DNA from: Shewanella denitrificans OS217
GTDB lineage: Bacteria > Pseudomonadota > Gammaproteobacteria > Enterobacterales > Shewanellaceae
Length of the DNA stretch: 64,000 nt
Assembly (NCBI RefSeq): GCF_000013765.1
Contig: NC_007954.1
Span: 2,294,001 to 2,358,000, forward strand
Direction: 5' to 3'
In this document: positions 53,907-63,360 of the stretch, one piece after another
How positions within the stretch are numbered: position 1 is the stretch's first letter
How the letters are laid out: each line of letters begins with the position of its first letter
Program-made: the position numbers and the translations under genes
The notes under the pieces: generated by a model
Told to the model about the DNA's origin: nothing
What the model saw: the letters and a program-made list of their open reading frames with translations, nothing else
Database searches by the model: none

Positions 53907-54005
53907 ATGAGTACAATACAATGGCAGGATTTTCAAAAGGTTGATTTACGAATAGGCACCATTATCGATGTACAAGATTTTGCCGAAGCAAGAAATCCAG
54001 CATAA
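53907..54005 (+). pseudogene. csaA: Truncated csaA-like gene (tRNA-binding domain)
   Basis: Thirty-two codons, MSTIQWQDFQKVDLRIGTII then DVQDFAEARNPA, match the N-terminus of CsaA/tRNA-binding-domain proteins (about 110 aa), with AAGGA upstream. The frame ends at a TAA created at about 54003, exactly where dndD-like sequence begins. The rest of csaA is not found downstream. Confidence 0.8.
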
Positions 54006-55278
54006 CGTGATAACCGAGCTTAGCCGTTCAGTTAGAGTAGCGGAACAAAAATTATTAACGGGTGGTGGTGCTTGGGCAAACGATAGAGAAGAAACAAAGA
54101 AAGAAGTCGATGGCCTTATTAGCGCAAAGCATGAAGCTGAAGCCTTAGTGTTAAAGGAACTTGATGGCTGCTATCCATTAAGTCTTGCACCTAACACGCT
54201 TAGCATGCTCATTGGATATTTAAAGCAAGAGTCTGATTATCGGTTAAGACAGAACTTTTCCACTCAATTTGATCAATTCTTGCCACAATTAGAAGCTGCT
54301 TTATGTAAATCACGGTTACAAAGCAGCGATACCATCTCATTACTTCAGACTGAGATTACTGCATTCATGGGAAATGTGGCTTTACCTGAGGTTGAGTTTG
54401 GTATGTCTGATCAGCAAAGTGGTTTGCTACACGCTCAAATAGAAGATACGAGCCAGCACTCATATGAAAGGGTCACAAAGCAAAAATTAATTATTTCATC
54501 ACTTGAAAATGCAATTGATAACGCGGCCGTAAATATTGAAAGAGCACCTGAGAAAGAGCAGCTTAAGATTGCTTTTGATGAACTGCGTCAATTTGAAAAA
54601 ACAAAAAAAGAAGCAGTTAAGAAATACACCGATGCACTTATCGAAGCAAAAGATAAATTCAGTAAAGCTCAACAAGTGGCCCAACGCTTGTTGAAATTGC
54701 ATACTGATATGAAACGTGCGTTTGGTGATAATGATTCTGCATCTCGTGCCCTCTCAGTAATCGAGTTATTAGAACAGTTACGTGCACAATTGAGTCAAAC
54801 TCGCCTATCACAACTAGAATCTGAGTTTAATACTTCATACCATAAGCTAGCCAGAAAGAATGATTTAGATATCCATGCAAAAATAGACCGTAATAGTTTT
54901 GATGTTTCTTTATATGACAGCAAGCAACGGCATATTGATAGGAAAGCGATATCTGCGGGCGAAAAGCAAATTTATGCGATTGCTATGCTAGATGCATTAG
55001 GAAAAGTCGCGGGTAAGAAGCTACCGGTGGTCATAGATACTCCTCTTGGTCGTTTAGATTCAAAACATAGAAACAAATTAATTAGTCATTATTTTCCAGA
55101 GGCTTCAGAACAGGTCATTATTCTTTCAACCGATACTGAAGTAGATGCTGGATTTTTCGATGCCCTAGAAGGCAGTATCCATCAAAGCTATCAAATCACT
55201 TTCAATGCTGAAACTCAATCTTCATCGATTGAGAAAGGCTACTTTTGGAAAAAAGCTAATTTACAGGAGGCTGTTTAA
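53968..55278 (+). pseudogene. dndD: 5'-truncated dndD (DNA phosphorothioation ATPase), C-terminal part
   Basis: The open frame of 436 codons covers the coiled coil and C-terminal ATPase lobe of DndD (about 660 aa in full). LSAGEKQ-type signature appears as ISAGEKQIYAIAMLDALGK; Walker B region is KLPVVIDTPLGRLDSKHRN; LSTDTEVD is the D-loop/switch area. The Walker A half is missing. The first ~12 codons are out-of-frame csaA sequence. Without Walker A it cannot be a normal ATPase. Its stop overlaps the dndE start by one base, as in intact dnd operons. Confidence 0.85.
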
Positions 55279-55619
55279 TGTTACCTACCCGCGGCCTAAA
55301 ATTGACAAAAGAAACTGAAGAACTATTACGTCGTTTGAAACTAAAAGCAAAAGTGACTCCGAATGTTGTATCTAGATTGGCATTTTTTAAATCCGTTGAA
55401 AGTGGTTACCGCTACCATGACCCATCTATAAAATTAGATGGTTCACTTGTGTTAGATAAAGTCACTTGGCTAGGCGATTTGACACTCGTCATTGATTGCA
55501 CTTTAAAGATGCTCTACCCATCTCTTGATAGCAAAGAACTTGAAAAAGCTTGGGCCACACATGTTCAACACGGGGTAAAAACATTACGTTCCGCTAAATC
55601 ATTAGTCGATATTGTTTAG
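55278..55619 (+). CDS. dndE: DNA sulfur modification protein DndE
   Basis: 113 aa, complete. LTKETEELLRRLKLKAKVTP, NVVSRLAFFKSVESGY, LDGSLVLDKVTWLGD and WATHVQHGVKTL match DndE, a small protein thought to bind nicked DNA in the phosphorothioate modification complex with DndC and DndD. No dndB, dndC or dndFGH is in the window and dndD is broken, so it is probably non-functional here unless the rest lies elsewhere. Confidence 0.9.
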   Translation: MLPTRGLKLTKETEELLRRLKLKAKVTPNVVSRLAFFKSVESGYRYHDPSIKLDGSLVLDKVTWLGDLTLVIDCTLKMLYPSLDSKELEKAWATHVQHGVKTLRSAKSLVDIV

Positions 55620-55624
55620 GATTT

Positions 55625-55835
55625 AAGTAGTGAAGTGTTTGATCATTTTAAACTCACAAACACCACCAAAACCACCGAGCCGAACCATGGTGATTTGCGA
55701 GACGACGTCTACTTCCCGCAAATAAAGAATGGACGTCGAAGCTAACTACACGGACGCTTTTGATTTAAATCAAGAGCGCGGCGTGTCATCGAGACTTTTT
55801 ATGAAAGAAATGGGCCATGGCAAAACTGTAAACCT
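55625..55835 (+). repeat. Dispersed repeat family X, copy 4
   Basis: CGAGCCGAACCATGGTGATT, GCGAGACGACGTC, GGACGTCGAAGCTAACTACA, GATTTAAATCAAGAGCGCG and GAAAGAAATGGGCCATGGC. First of three consecutive copies that fill the gap between dndE and pgm. The ATG frame seen in copies 1-3 is not kept. Confidence 0.78.
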
Positions 55836-56065
55836 GTCGTTTAATCTTTCTAAACGATATAGCTGTAGCTAACTGATACCACTAAAACTATCGAGCCGAA
55901 CCATGGCAATTTGCGAGACGACCGTCCGACTCATGGCCGCTCTTTGGCATCCATGCCATCGCGGCATTTGTGAATCCTTTCACATCAGACGGGTCAGTCG
56001 ACTTTGGTTTAAATCAAGAGCGCTGCCTGTCGCTGAGTGAAGGTGATTTCAAGGCTTTACACCTG
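55836..56065 (+). repeat. Dispersed repeat family X, copy 5
   Basis: CGAGCCGAACCATGGCAATT, GCGAGACGACCGTC and TTTAAATCAAGAGCGCTG. The middle is replaced by perfect hairpins TGGCAT-CC-ATGCCA (55945-55958) and TGTGAA-TCCT-TTCACA (55969-55984). Confidence 0.75.
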
Positions 56066-56262
56066 TGGCTTAGTGTCTAATTCTTCACGATTTAGCTTAT
56101 AAACTCACAGACCACACCAAAGCCTAAAAGTAGAACTACTGTGATTCGTGAGACGACCGTCTGAGACAGGACGTCGAAGCGAGCTACAGGGACGTATTCA
56201 CGCGTGTCGTAGAGTGAACACAGTAGTGCGACTGTACCACACGCGTAAATACCATTTCGTAA
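56066..56262 (+). repeat. Dispersed repeat family X, copy 6
   Basis: GTGATTCGTGAGACGACCG, GGACGTCGAAGCGAGCTACA and GGGACGTATTCACGCGTGTC. ACGTC and GACGT can pair around GAAGCGAGCTACAGG. Ends about 10 bases before the pgm stop codon. Confidence 0.75.
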
Positions 56263-56271
56263 GCTTTTAAA

Positions 56272-57978
56272 TTAGCCCTTCAATCCCCGGTCCACCATGG
56301 CTTTGGCGTCTTGCAGCAGGGTGTCGAGGTGGGCTTGGCTGATAAAGCTTTCGCCGTAAAGCTTGAATAGCGCTTCGGTGCCTGAAGGTCTGGCGGCGAA
56401 CCAGCCGTTGGCTGTGGTGACTTTGATGCCGCCTATTGCAGCATTATTCCCTGGGGCGTGAGTGAGGATGGCGGTGATGGCCTCCCCTGCAAGCTCGCTT
56501 TCATTAGCAAAGCTCTCTGGTGTGAGTTGCTCAAACTTGGCTTTTTTCTTGAGGCTGATGGGGCTGTCGACCCTTTGATAAAAGCTTTCACCAAATTTAG
56601 CCGTCAGTGCCTGGTAACGCTCGGCGGGGGTTTGCCCTGTGACCGCAAGGATTTCTGCCGCCAGTAGCGCCATGATAAAGCCGTCTTTATCCGTGCACCA
56701 GGTGCTGCCATCACGCTGCAAAAACGCGGCGCCGGCGCTTTCTTCGCCGCCAAAGGCCACTGTGCTGTTAGCAAGACCGTCAACAAACCATTTAAAGCCC
56801 ACGGGCACTTCGAAGCAGTCGCGCTCATGCATAGCGCAGACCTTGTCTATCATGGCGCTGGAGACAAGCGTCTTGCCGATGGCGATATTGCTTGGCCACT
56901 CTGATCTGTGGGTGAGTAAATAGTCGATGGCAACCGCTAAAAAGTGATTGGGGTTCATCAGCCCAGTGCCTGGGCAAACGATGCCGTGTCTGTCGTAATC
57001 GGGATCGTTACCGACGCACAAATCAAACGCATCCTTGTGGGCCAAGAGTCCTGCCATGGCATAGGGGGATGAGCAGTCCATGCGGATTTTGCCGTCTTTA
57101 TCCAGCGGCATAAAGGCAAAAGTGGGATCGACCCTGTCATTCACGAGCGTGATGTCTAAGCCGTAGTGCTCGGCGATGGGCTGCCAATAATGAATGCCTG
57201 AGCCGCCTAGTGGGTCAACGCCGATGCGAAGGTTAGCCTTTTTAATGGCCTGCATGTCGATAACCTTGGCTAAATCCGCCACATAGGGGGTGATAAAGTC
57301 CACTTCTTCTATCCAAGTGGATGCCAACGCTGCGCCGTAATTAACTTTTTTCACGCCACTTAACTGATTGATTAAATACTCGTTGGCCTTGGCTTCGATA
57401 CCTTTAGTAATCGAAGTTTCAGCTGGGCCGCCATGGGGCGGGTTGTATTTAATACCGCCATCTTGAGGCGGATTGTGAGACGGAGTAATGATCAAGCCAT
57501 CGGTTAATTCAAGTACATTCTCAAGTGTATTAGCAGCCTGAGTGTCGCTGTTGTTTAAAGAATTGGCATGGCTATTAGCACGACTATTGGCTACAACAAT
57601 GGCCTGAGAAATCACCGGCGTTGGGGTAAAACCATCGAGCTGTTGTACTTTGACCTTCACTTGGTTAGCCACTAACACTTCAAGCACAGATAAATACGCC
57701 GCGTAAGACAGCGCATGGGTGTCAAAACCCACCAGCATGGGGCCGGTAATATTGGCGTCTTTACGATAGTCCACTAAGGCTTGGGTAATGGCCCAAATGT
57801 GGTTCTGATTAAAGCTTGAATTTAGCGCGCAGCCCCTGTGGCCTGAGGTGCCGAAGGTGACTTTTTGACTCACGTCCAGTGCATTGGGAATTAAGCGGTA
57901 ATAATGGCTCATCAACTTGGGGATATTGACTAACTGTGATGGATGAGCTGGCTTCCCTGCCCCTGCATGTACTGCCAT
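56272..57978 (-). CDS. pgm: Phosphoglucomutase
   Basis: Interconverts glucose-1-phosphate and glucose-6-phosphate. 568 aa from MAVHAGAGKPAHPSQL, aligned with E. coli Pgm; AGGAG upstream supports this start over ATG 58026. VTFGTSGHRG, TPSHNPPQDGGIKYNPPHGG (phosphoserine), GNDPDYDRHGIV (metal) and RPSGTEALFKLYGE are all present. Odd feature: an Asn/Ser-rich insertion (VANSRANSHANSLNNSDTQA) just before the active-site strand, about 20 residues longer than in E. coli. Confidence 0.95.
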   Translation of the reverse strand: MAVHAGAGKPAHPSQLVNIPKLMSHYYRLIPNALDVSQKVTFGTSGHRGCALNSSFNQNHIWAITQALVDYRKDANITGPMLVGFDTHALSYAAYLSVLEVLVANQVKVKVQQLDGFTPTPVISQAIVVANSRANSHANSLNNSDTQAANTLENVLELTDGLIITPSHNPPQDGGIKYNPPHGGPAETSITKGIEAKANEYLINQLSGVKKVNYGAALASTWIEEVDFITPYVADLAKVIDMQAIKKANLRIGVDPLGGSGIHYWQPIAEHYGLDITLVNDRVDPTFAFMPLDKDGKIRMDCSSPYAMAGLLAHKDAFDLCVGNDPDYDRHGIVCPGTGLMNPNHFLAVAIDYLLTHRSEWPSNIAIGKTLVSSAMIDKVCAMHERDCFEVPVGFKWFVDGLANSTVAFGGEESAGAAFLQRDGSTWCTDKDGFIMALLAAEILAVTGQTPAERYQALTAKFGESFYQRVDSPISLKKKAKFEQLTPESFANESELAGEAITAILTHAPGNNAAIGGIKVTTANGWFAARPSGTEALFKLYGESFISQAHLDTLLQDAKAMVDRGLKG

Positions 57979-58208
57979 GGTGTTACTCCTAAAAACGAAA
58001 GAAATACTAGGATGAGCGGGTTTCAAAAGTGATTACTCTGCGTTGAAGACGTTCAACATAGCACCACTATGCTCTCAAGCCTTCGTCTTGATTAAACGCA
58101 TTTGAATTACCGCTCCTTGATCGGATAGTTTATATCAATGGTGTGAATATCATTGATATAAACGGCTCATTAACAAGGCTAAAACAAGACAAAGCACAAG
58201 AATGAAAT

Positions 58209-58970
58209 CTATCCTGCGACCTTGTCACAAATGCGATCGGCAATAGCGCTTGCCAAGGTTTCATCGCAGTGCAGCTTAGTGAGCACTTCCACTAAGATGG
58301 CCTGTTTTTTAGCGGTATTGTTATTGGTGGTCACCCAGTAACCCGTGGTGCCAATTTCCTTGGGGTTCGCCGAGGCGCTTGATGCCAATAACTCGTCTTT
58401 TGAGCGAGCAAAATACAGCCGGCCTTTACCTTGAACCAGTAAGACCTTATTAAACTGGCTTGGCGCCAATGCCGCTAAGCCTTCCAGTAACCACATAAAA
58501 CGGCCCACGGCGCCTTTTTGCTGACTGAGCAGATGCTCATTCACTAAGGCATTAAAATCCACCTGGCTCGTTGCAGATTGGCTTGATTGACCCACAGCCA
58601 AGGGCTGGCTATTCAGCTGAGCTAAGGTTTGAGGCTCACTCTTATGGCCTTCAAGCTGCCCAGGTTGATAACCGCTGCTGTGGGGCTGAGCCTTAGCATA
58701 GTCGTTTGACTCTGGAGTTTGAACGGCACTTGGCTCGCCAGCATGTCCATGGCCAGTTTGCTGTTCTTGGTTTGAGGCGGCAAAATTACTGGCTTGATGA
58801 TGGGCCACATCTAGGCTGGGTTCATCAATGGCATTAGGCTCAAAAGGCGTGACTGTGTCTACTGGCAAGGTCAGCAAACGGCGTAATATATCCGATGCGC
58901 TTTCGCCAATACGCTCTGTTTTACTTGCGATAAAACGATAGAGCTCTTCATCTACCTCTATGTATTTCAT
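58209..58970 (-). CDS. seqA: Negative modulator of replication initiation SeqA
   Basis: Binds hemimethylated GATC, sequesters oriC and organises new DNA. 253 aa versus 181 in E. coli. The N-terminal oligomerisation helix (MKYIEVDEELYRFIASKTER IGESASDILRRLL in two parts) and C-terminal DNA-binding domain (GRLYFARSKDEL, IGTTGYWVTTNNNTAKK) are conserved. The linker (~45-135) is expanded and Gln/Ser/His-rich. Upstream of pgm on the same strand, the usual seqA-pgm order. Confidence 0.95.
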   Translation of the reverse strand: MKYIEVDEELYRFIASKTERIGESASDILRRLLTLPVDTVTPFEPNAIDEPSLDVAHHQASNFAASNQEQQTGHGHAGEPSAVQTPESNDYAKAQPHSSGYQPGQLEGHKSEPQTLAQLNSQPLAVGQSSQSATSQVDFNALVNEHLLSQQKGAVGRFMWLLEGLAALAPSQFNKVLLVQGKGRLYFARSKDELLASSASANPKEIGTTGYWVTTNNNTAKKQAILVEVLTKLHCDETLASAIADRICDKVAG

Positions 58971-59297
58971 AACCTATCTTCCTTTGAGCCAGTGCCTAGA
59001 CGACTATTATTCTTGAGGGTTTTATAACAATATGATCTCGTTGATCCGCGTTTCGATCCCAGGGGACAGAATGTTGATCGCCTGCCAGTGTATGCCAACT
59101 CACTGTAAAGGTTAAAGTCTAAATGATCCTAAATGCGGGCTTTTTAGCGGTTTTGACTGACACTTGCTGCAAAAAACAGCAATCAAAATTAAAAACCCGC
59201 CCATAAGCCCGCTAATTAGCACGGCAGGCTTGTAGTGAGCCTGCTTTGTTTGGCAAACTTGAGCTTTCTTATTTTACGTCTAGCCAAAGGGTTATCC

Positions 59298-60059
59298 ATG
59301 CATTTTGTAGTCAGTGGCGAAGGCCAAGCAGTCGTCCTCATTCATGGTTTGTTTGGTGACTTAGATAATTTAAAATCCTTAAGTCATGAGCTTGAAAAAA
59401 CCCACCAAGTTATTCGCGTCGATGTGCCCAATCATGGGCTCAGCGAACATTGGCAGCAGATGGATTATCCCCTATTGGCTGAAGCCGTGATCCAGTTACT
59501 CGACACCTTAGACTTAAGCTCGGCGCATTTAGTGGGCCACTCCATGGGCGGCAAAATCGCCATGGCCACAGCGCTCTTGTATCCAGAACGTATCGATTCT
59601 GTGGTGGCCGCCGATATCGCCCCCGCCGCCTACCCACCACGGCATCAAACTGTGTTTGCTGGGCTCAATAGCTTAGATTTAGTCAATACCACTCGAAATA
59701 GCGCCCTTGTTCATCTGACCGAGGCGGGAATAGACAATGCCACGGCGCAGTTTTTACTCAAGAGTCTGCGCCGTGCAGAGGTGGGCTTTGGTTGGAAGAT
59801 GAATCTTGAAGGCTTAATCGCTAGTTATGATAAATTAATCGCCTGGGATATAGACGCGGCCCCATACACTAAAGCTGCATTTATCATCAGAGGCGGTGAT
59901 TCAGATTATGTGGGCGCCGAGCACAAACAAGGGATTTTGGCCCAGTTCCCTAAGGTACAAGCCAAAACCATTAATGGCGCGGGCCATTGGCTGCACGCGC
60001 AAAAGCCTGAGATTTTTAATCGTTTAGTGGCAGAATTTGTCGGTGAACAGGGCCGTTAA
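59298..60059 (+). CDS. ybfF: Alpha/beta-hydrolase YbfF-type esterase
   Basis: 253 aa. LIHGLFGDLDNL gives the oxyanion loop, LVGHSMGGKIAMATAL the Ser nucleophile elbow, and GAGHWLHAQKPEIF the catalytic His. E. coli YbfF is a short-chain acyl-CoA thioesterase/esterase. Start at ATG 59298, with AAGGG eight bases upstream; the longer frame from 59235 adds a hydrophobic stretch not typical of YbfF. Divergent from seqA, as in E. coli. Confidence 0.9.
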   Translation: MHFVVSGEGQAVVLIHGLFGDLDNLKSLSHELEKTHQVIRVDVPNHGLSEHWQQMDYPLLAEAVIQLLDTLDLSSAHLVGHSMGGKIAMATALLYPERIDSVVAADIAPAAYPPRHQTVFAGLNSLDLVNTTRNSALVHLTEAGIDNATAQFLLKSLRRAEVGFGWKMNLEGLIASYDKLIAWDIDAAPYTKAAFIIRGGDSDYVGAEHKQGILAQFPKVQAKTINGAGHWLHAQKPEIFNRLVAEFVGEQGR

Positions 60060-60329
60060 CCTCATAAGCGCCATTTACAACACCTCAATATAAGCTCAGT
60101 GTCAGCATGGCTTGACGACCGAGAGTTAAACTGAAGGGTAAATTCAATAGGAGAATGACCCAATTTCGCGCTAGCATATAGCCCCTCACTGGACGATGTG
60201 CTATATTCTCGCCTCTTTTTTTAGCCTTGCTAATGGGCCTAGTGTAATGACGGTTAAGGTTTTACTCAGTTAACCCCGTCCAAACGCCAGACATTTGCTA
60301 AGTGCTTAAGCTGTAGGGGAAAGAGTCAG

Positions 60330-60551
60330 ATGTTGAACCAATACATGGATCTAATCGAGTCCGTAGGGTTAAACCTATTTTTTGCGGCGATATTTTTCTT
60401 TATCGGCATGGCCATCCACGATGTGCTCAAGCAAGGACAAGTGCCCAAATTTGGTCGCTACATCGTTTGGGCTGTATTATTTCTTGGCTGCGCCGGGTTT
60501 ATTGTAAAGGGTATTATTCAGATGACCTGGGAAGGCTCAGGGATCGGTTAA
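60330..60551 (+). CDS. DUF2788 small membrane protein
   Basis: 73 aa with two transmembrane helices (~12-30 and 45-65). VGLNLFFAAIFFFIGMAIHD and KFGRYIVWAVLFLGCAGFIV match DUF2788. Unknown function. Lies between ybfF and ybfE. Confidence 0.85.
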   Translation: MLNQYMDLIESVGLNLFFAAIFFFIGMAIHDVLKQGQVPKFGRYIVWAVLFLGCAGFIVKGIIQMTWEGSGIG

Positions 60552-60560
60552 GTAAACAAC

Positions 60561-60833
60561 ATGGCAAAAGAAGCAACAGACAGAACCACTATCGACCTTT
60601 TTGCCTCTGAGAAACGTCGCGGACGTCCGAGAAGTAATCCACTGACTCGGGAACAGCAGCTTAAGGTCAATAAACGTAATCAAATTCAGCGCGACCGTGC
60701 CAATGGATTAAAACGAATAGAGTTAAAGGTGTCACAAGATTTGTATGACGCCTTGAATCAACAGGCTTTGGCAAGTAATATCAGCCGCAGTCAGCTCATC
60801 GAGTTAATTTTACAGCAACGAGTGGACGGCTGA
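60561..60833 (+). CDS. ybfE: YbfE, LexA-regulated ribbon-helix-helix protein
   Basis: 90 aa. RTTIDLFASEKRRGRPRSNP and the C-terminal LKVSQDLYDALNQQALASN ISRSQLIELIL (CopG-like helix pair) match E. coli YbfE, an SOS-regulated protein. No CTGT-N8-ACAG LexA box was found directly upstream, so regulation may differ here. Followed 52 bases later by fldA. Confidence 0.85.
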   Translation: MAKEATDRTTIDLFASEKRRGRPRSNPLTREQQLKVNKRNQIQRDRANGLKRIELKVSQDLYDALNQQALASNISRSQLIELILQQRVDG

Positions 60834-60885
60834 AGGCTATTTTCAGACATCGCACACAGCGAATTCAATATTTAAAGGATAGACA

Positions 60886-61413
60886 ATGGCAACTGTAGGT
60901 CTTTTTTTCGGTAGCGACACTGGCAACACCGAAGCCATCGCCAAAATGATCCAGAAAAAACTGGGTAAGCAGATGGTAGATGTTAAAGACATCGCTAAGA
61001 GCACTAAAGAGCAAATCGCCGAGTTCGATATGATACTGTTTGGCATCCCAACTTGGTATTATGGCGAAGCTCAGTGTGATTGGGATGACTTCTTCCCTGA
61101 ACTTGAGCAAATTGATTTTACTGATAAGCTAGTGGCTATTTTCGGCTGTGGCGATCAAGAAGACTATTCAGAATACTTCCTCGATGCCATGGGCATGGTG
61201 GGTGACATAGTCCAAGCCCGCGGCGGCATTATTGTCGGTCACTGGCCCATTGAAGGCTATGATTTTGAAGCCTCTAAAGGCCAAGTGGATGACAAGCATT
61301 TCATCGGCTTAGGCATAGATGAAGACCGTCAGCCAGAGCTAACCGAAGGCCGCGTCGATGCTTGGGTTAAGCAAATTTATGAAGAAATGTGCTTAGCAGA
61401 ATTAGCTGACTAG
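60886..61413 (+). CDS. fldA: Flavodoxin I
   Basis: FMN electron carrier, 175 aa. GLFFGSDTGNTEAIAKMIQ is the FMN phosphate loop; FGIPTWYYGEAQCDWDDF has the Trp loop; FGCGDQEDYSEYFLDAMG and GHWPIEGYDFEASKG are conserved. Gene order ybfE-fldA as in E. coli, but earP follows instead of fur. Confidence 0.96.
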   Translation: MATVGLFFGSDTGNTEAIAKMIQKKLGKQMVDVKDIAKSTKEQIAEFDMILFGIPTWYYGEAQCDWDDFFPELEQIDFTDKLVAIFGCGDQEDYSEYFLDAMGMVGDIVQARGGIIVGHWPIEGYDFEASKGQVDDKHFIGLGIDEDRQPELTEGRVDAWVKQIYEEMCLAELAD

Positions 61414-61443
61414 TCTTAAGTCAGTAGCTGACAGTACCTGAAC

Positions 61444-61467
61444 AAAGCGGCTTTGGCCGCTTTTTTT
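61444..61467 (+). terminator. fldA terminator
   Basis: AAAGCGGC-TTTG-GCCGCTTT followed by a T-run, 30 bases after the stop. Confidence 0.9.
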
Positions 61468-61507
61468 ATCCCTTTTTTCTCGCCGCTTGGCGTATATGTG
61501 ATATTGA

Positions 61508-62731
61508 ATGAAAACGACTACTGCCAGCCGCTGGGATATCTTCTGCCTAGTGGTGGACAACTTCGGCGATATCGGCGTCACCTGGCGCCTTGCCAAACAG
61601 CTGCATAAGGAATACGGCATCCATGTCACCTTGTGGGTCGACTGCTTGGCAAGTTTTGCTCATATTCTGCCCGCCCTCGATATCAAGCAAAGATCGCAAC
61701 ACTTCGATGGCGTGACCATTAAACTGTGGGATCAGCCCCTAAGCCAAGACTATTGTGCTGGCGATGTATTGATTGAAGCCTTTGCCTGTGAACTGCCAGC
61801 GTCTGTTAAAGATGAACTTAGCCGCCTTAACGCCGCCAAGCAGACAGTGCCTGTATGGTTAAACCTTGAGTACCTGTGCGCCGAAGCTTGGGTCGATGGC
61901 TGCCACGGCCTGCCCTCCATGCAAACTAATGGTTTACTTAAGTATTTTTACTTCCCGGGTTTCAGTGATAAAAGTGGCGGGCTTATCTGTGAGCAAGGCT
62001 TGTTTAGCGAGCGTGATGCCTGGCAGGCCGACACCTGCAATAAAGTGAACTTGTTTACTCAACTTGGGCTCAAGGGCATTGACCCTGCTGACACTGTGAT
62101 TAGCATCTTTAGTTATGAAACCCCTGCCCTTGCTGCCCTGTGTAAGCTGTGGCAACAAAGTAAAGATAAAGTCCATGCGCTGATCCCAAAGGGACGCAGC
62201 TTAAATAGCTTAACCGCGCTGCTTAATTGTGACGCCTCAGATATTATGCCCGGTCAGCAATTTCACTTAGGCAATTTAACCATTCATATCTTGCCGATGA
62301 CAGATCAGCAAGGCTATGACAGACTGCTGTGGTCGGCAGATTTCAATATAGTCCGCGGTGAAGATTCCTTTTTACGGGCACAATGGGCAGCTAAACCCTT
62401 TATTTGGCACATATATCCCCAAGAAGATGACTATCATCTGGTAAAATTAAGAGCTTTTCTGGAAATTTACTGCGATAATCTGGCTCCTGAATTGGCAAAC
62501 CACTGGTCTGAGCTTAATATCGCGTTCAACACTGGTGAGTCAAACTCAGTGCTAAGCCACTGGGAACAACTAAATTCTGTTGATTTGTCCTTGTTACAAG
62601 ATGGGCAACACCATCTACAACAATGGCCCGTTGACGCTTTAAATGACGCGGATCTCGCTACTCGACTGATTAATTTCGTCAACAGCAAATCGAGCCGCGC
62701 TAAAATTGAAAAACCGAAAATAGGAATATAG
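61508..62731 (+). CDS. earP: EF-P arginine rhamnosyltransferase EarP
   Basis: Transfers rhamnose from dTDP-rhamnose to Arg32 of EF-P. 407 aa, inverting GT-B glycosyltransferase (GT104). WDIFCLVVDNFGDIGVTWRL has the catalytic Asp region; the C-terminal NIVRGEDSFLRAQWAAKPFI contains the dTDP-binding RGEDS motif. Directly upstream of efp, three bases apart, the diagnostic arrangement. Confidence 0.95.
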   Translation: MKTTTASRWDIFCLVVDNFGDIGVTWRLAKQLHKEYGIHVTLWVDCLASFAHILPALDIKQRSQHFDGVTIKLWDQPLSQDYCAGDVLIEAFACELPASVKDELSRLNAAKQTVPVWLNLEYLCAEAWVDGCHGLPSMQTNGLLKYFYFPGFSDKSGGLICEQGLFSERDAWQADTCNKVNLFTQLGLKGIDPADTVISIFSYETPALAALCKLWQQSKDKVHALIPKGRSLNSLTALLNCDASDIMPGQQFHLGNLTIHILPMTDQQGYDRLLWSADFNIVRGEDSFLRAQWAAKPFIWHIYPQEDDYHLVKLRAFLEIYCDNLAPELANHWSELNIAFNTGESNSVLSHWEQLNSVDLSLLQDGQHHLQQWPVDALNDADLATRLINFVNSKSSRAKIEKPKIGI

Positions 62732-62733
62732 TA

Positions 62734-63294
62734 ATGAAAACTGCTCATGAAATCCGTCCTGGTAACGTGATCATGTTAGATGGCAGCCCATGGGTTGTGC
62801 AGAAAACTGAAACTACCCGTTCTGGCCGTAACGCTGCTATCGTAAAATTGAAGTTAAAGCACGTGCTGCTTGATTCTGGCACAGAACAGACCTTCAAAGG
62901 CGAAGACAAGATGGACGTTATCGTTCTTGAACGTCTTGATTGCACTTACTCTTACTTTGCTGATCCTATGTATGTTTTCATGGATGCTGATTACAACCAG
63001 TATGACGTTGAAGCTGACAACCTAGGTGATGCTGCAGCCTATATCATCGATGGTATGGAAGAAACTTGCCAAGTGACCTTCTACGAAGGCAAGGCAATTT
63101 CTGTTGAATTACCGACTCATATTGTTCGTGAAGTGATTTACACTGAGCCTTCAGCTCGTGGCGATACTTCTGGTAAAGTCATGAAGCCTGCAACCATCAC
63201 TGGCGGCGGTACTGTGACTGTGGCTGACTTCGTTAAAGTTGGCGACAAGATTGAAATCGACACTCGCACTGGTGAATTCAAGAAGCGCGCTTAA
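62734..63294 (+). CDS. efp: Elongation factor P (arginine type)
   Basis: Relieves ribosome stalling at polyproline. 186 aa. The modification loop reads TRSGRNAAIVK with Arg at position 32, not Lys, matching the adjacent earP. The C-terminal OB fold ends GDKIEIDTRTGEFKKRA. Nearly coupled to earP. Confidence 0.97.
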   Translation: MKTAHEIRPGNVIMLDGSPWVVQKTETTRSGRNAAIVKLKLKHVLLDSGTEQTFKGEDKMDVIVLERLDCTYSYFADPMYVFMDADYNQYDVEADNLGDAAAYIIDGMEETCQVTFYEGKAISVELPTHIVREVIYTEPSARGDTSGKVMKPATITGGGTVTVADFVKVGDKIEIDTRTGEFKKRA

Positions 63295-63322
63295 TCCGCC
63301 AACTTGTTCACTCAGTACCCTA

Positions 63323-63346
63323 AGCCAGCATTTGCTGGCTTTTTTT
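63323..63346 (+). terminator. efp terminator
   Basis: AGCCAGC-ATTT-GCTGGCT plus seven Ts, 30 bases after the stop. Confidence 0.9.
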
Positions 63347-63360
63347 ATGGCCAAGATTTG

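Noticed and set aside
53968..55278. Intact SMC-like or RecN ATPase
   Set aside because: There is no Walker A motif and the 5' end is csaA sequence in another frame; the linked dndE identifies it as a dndD fragment.
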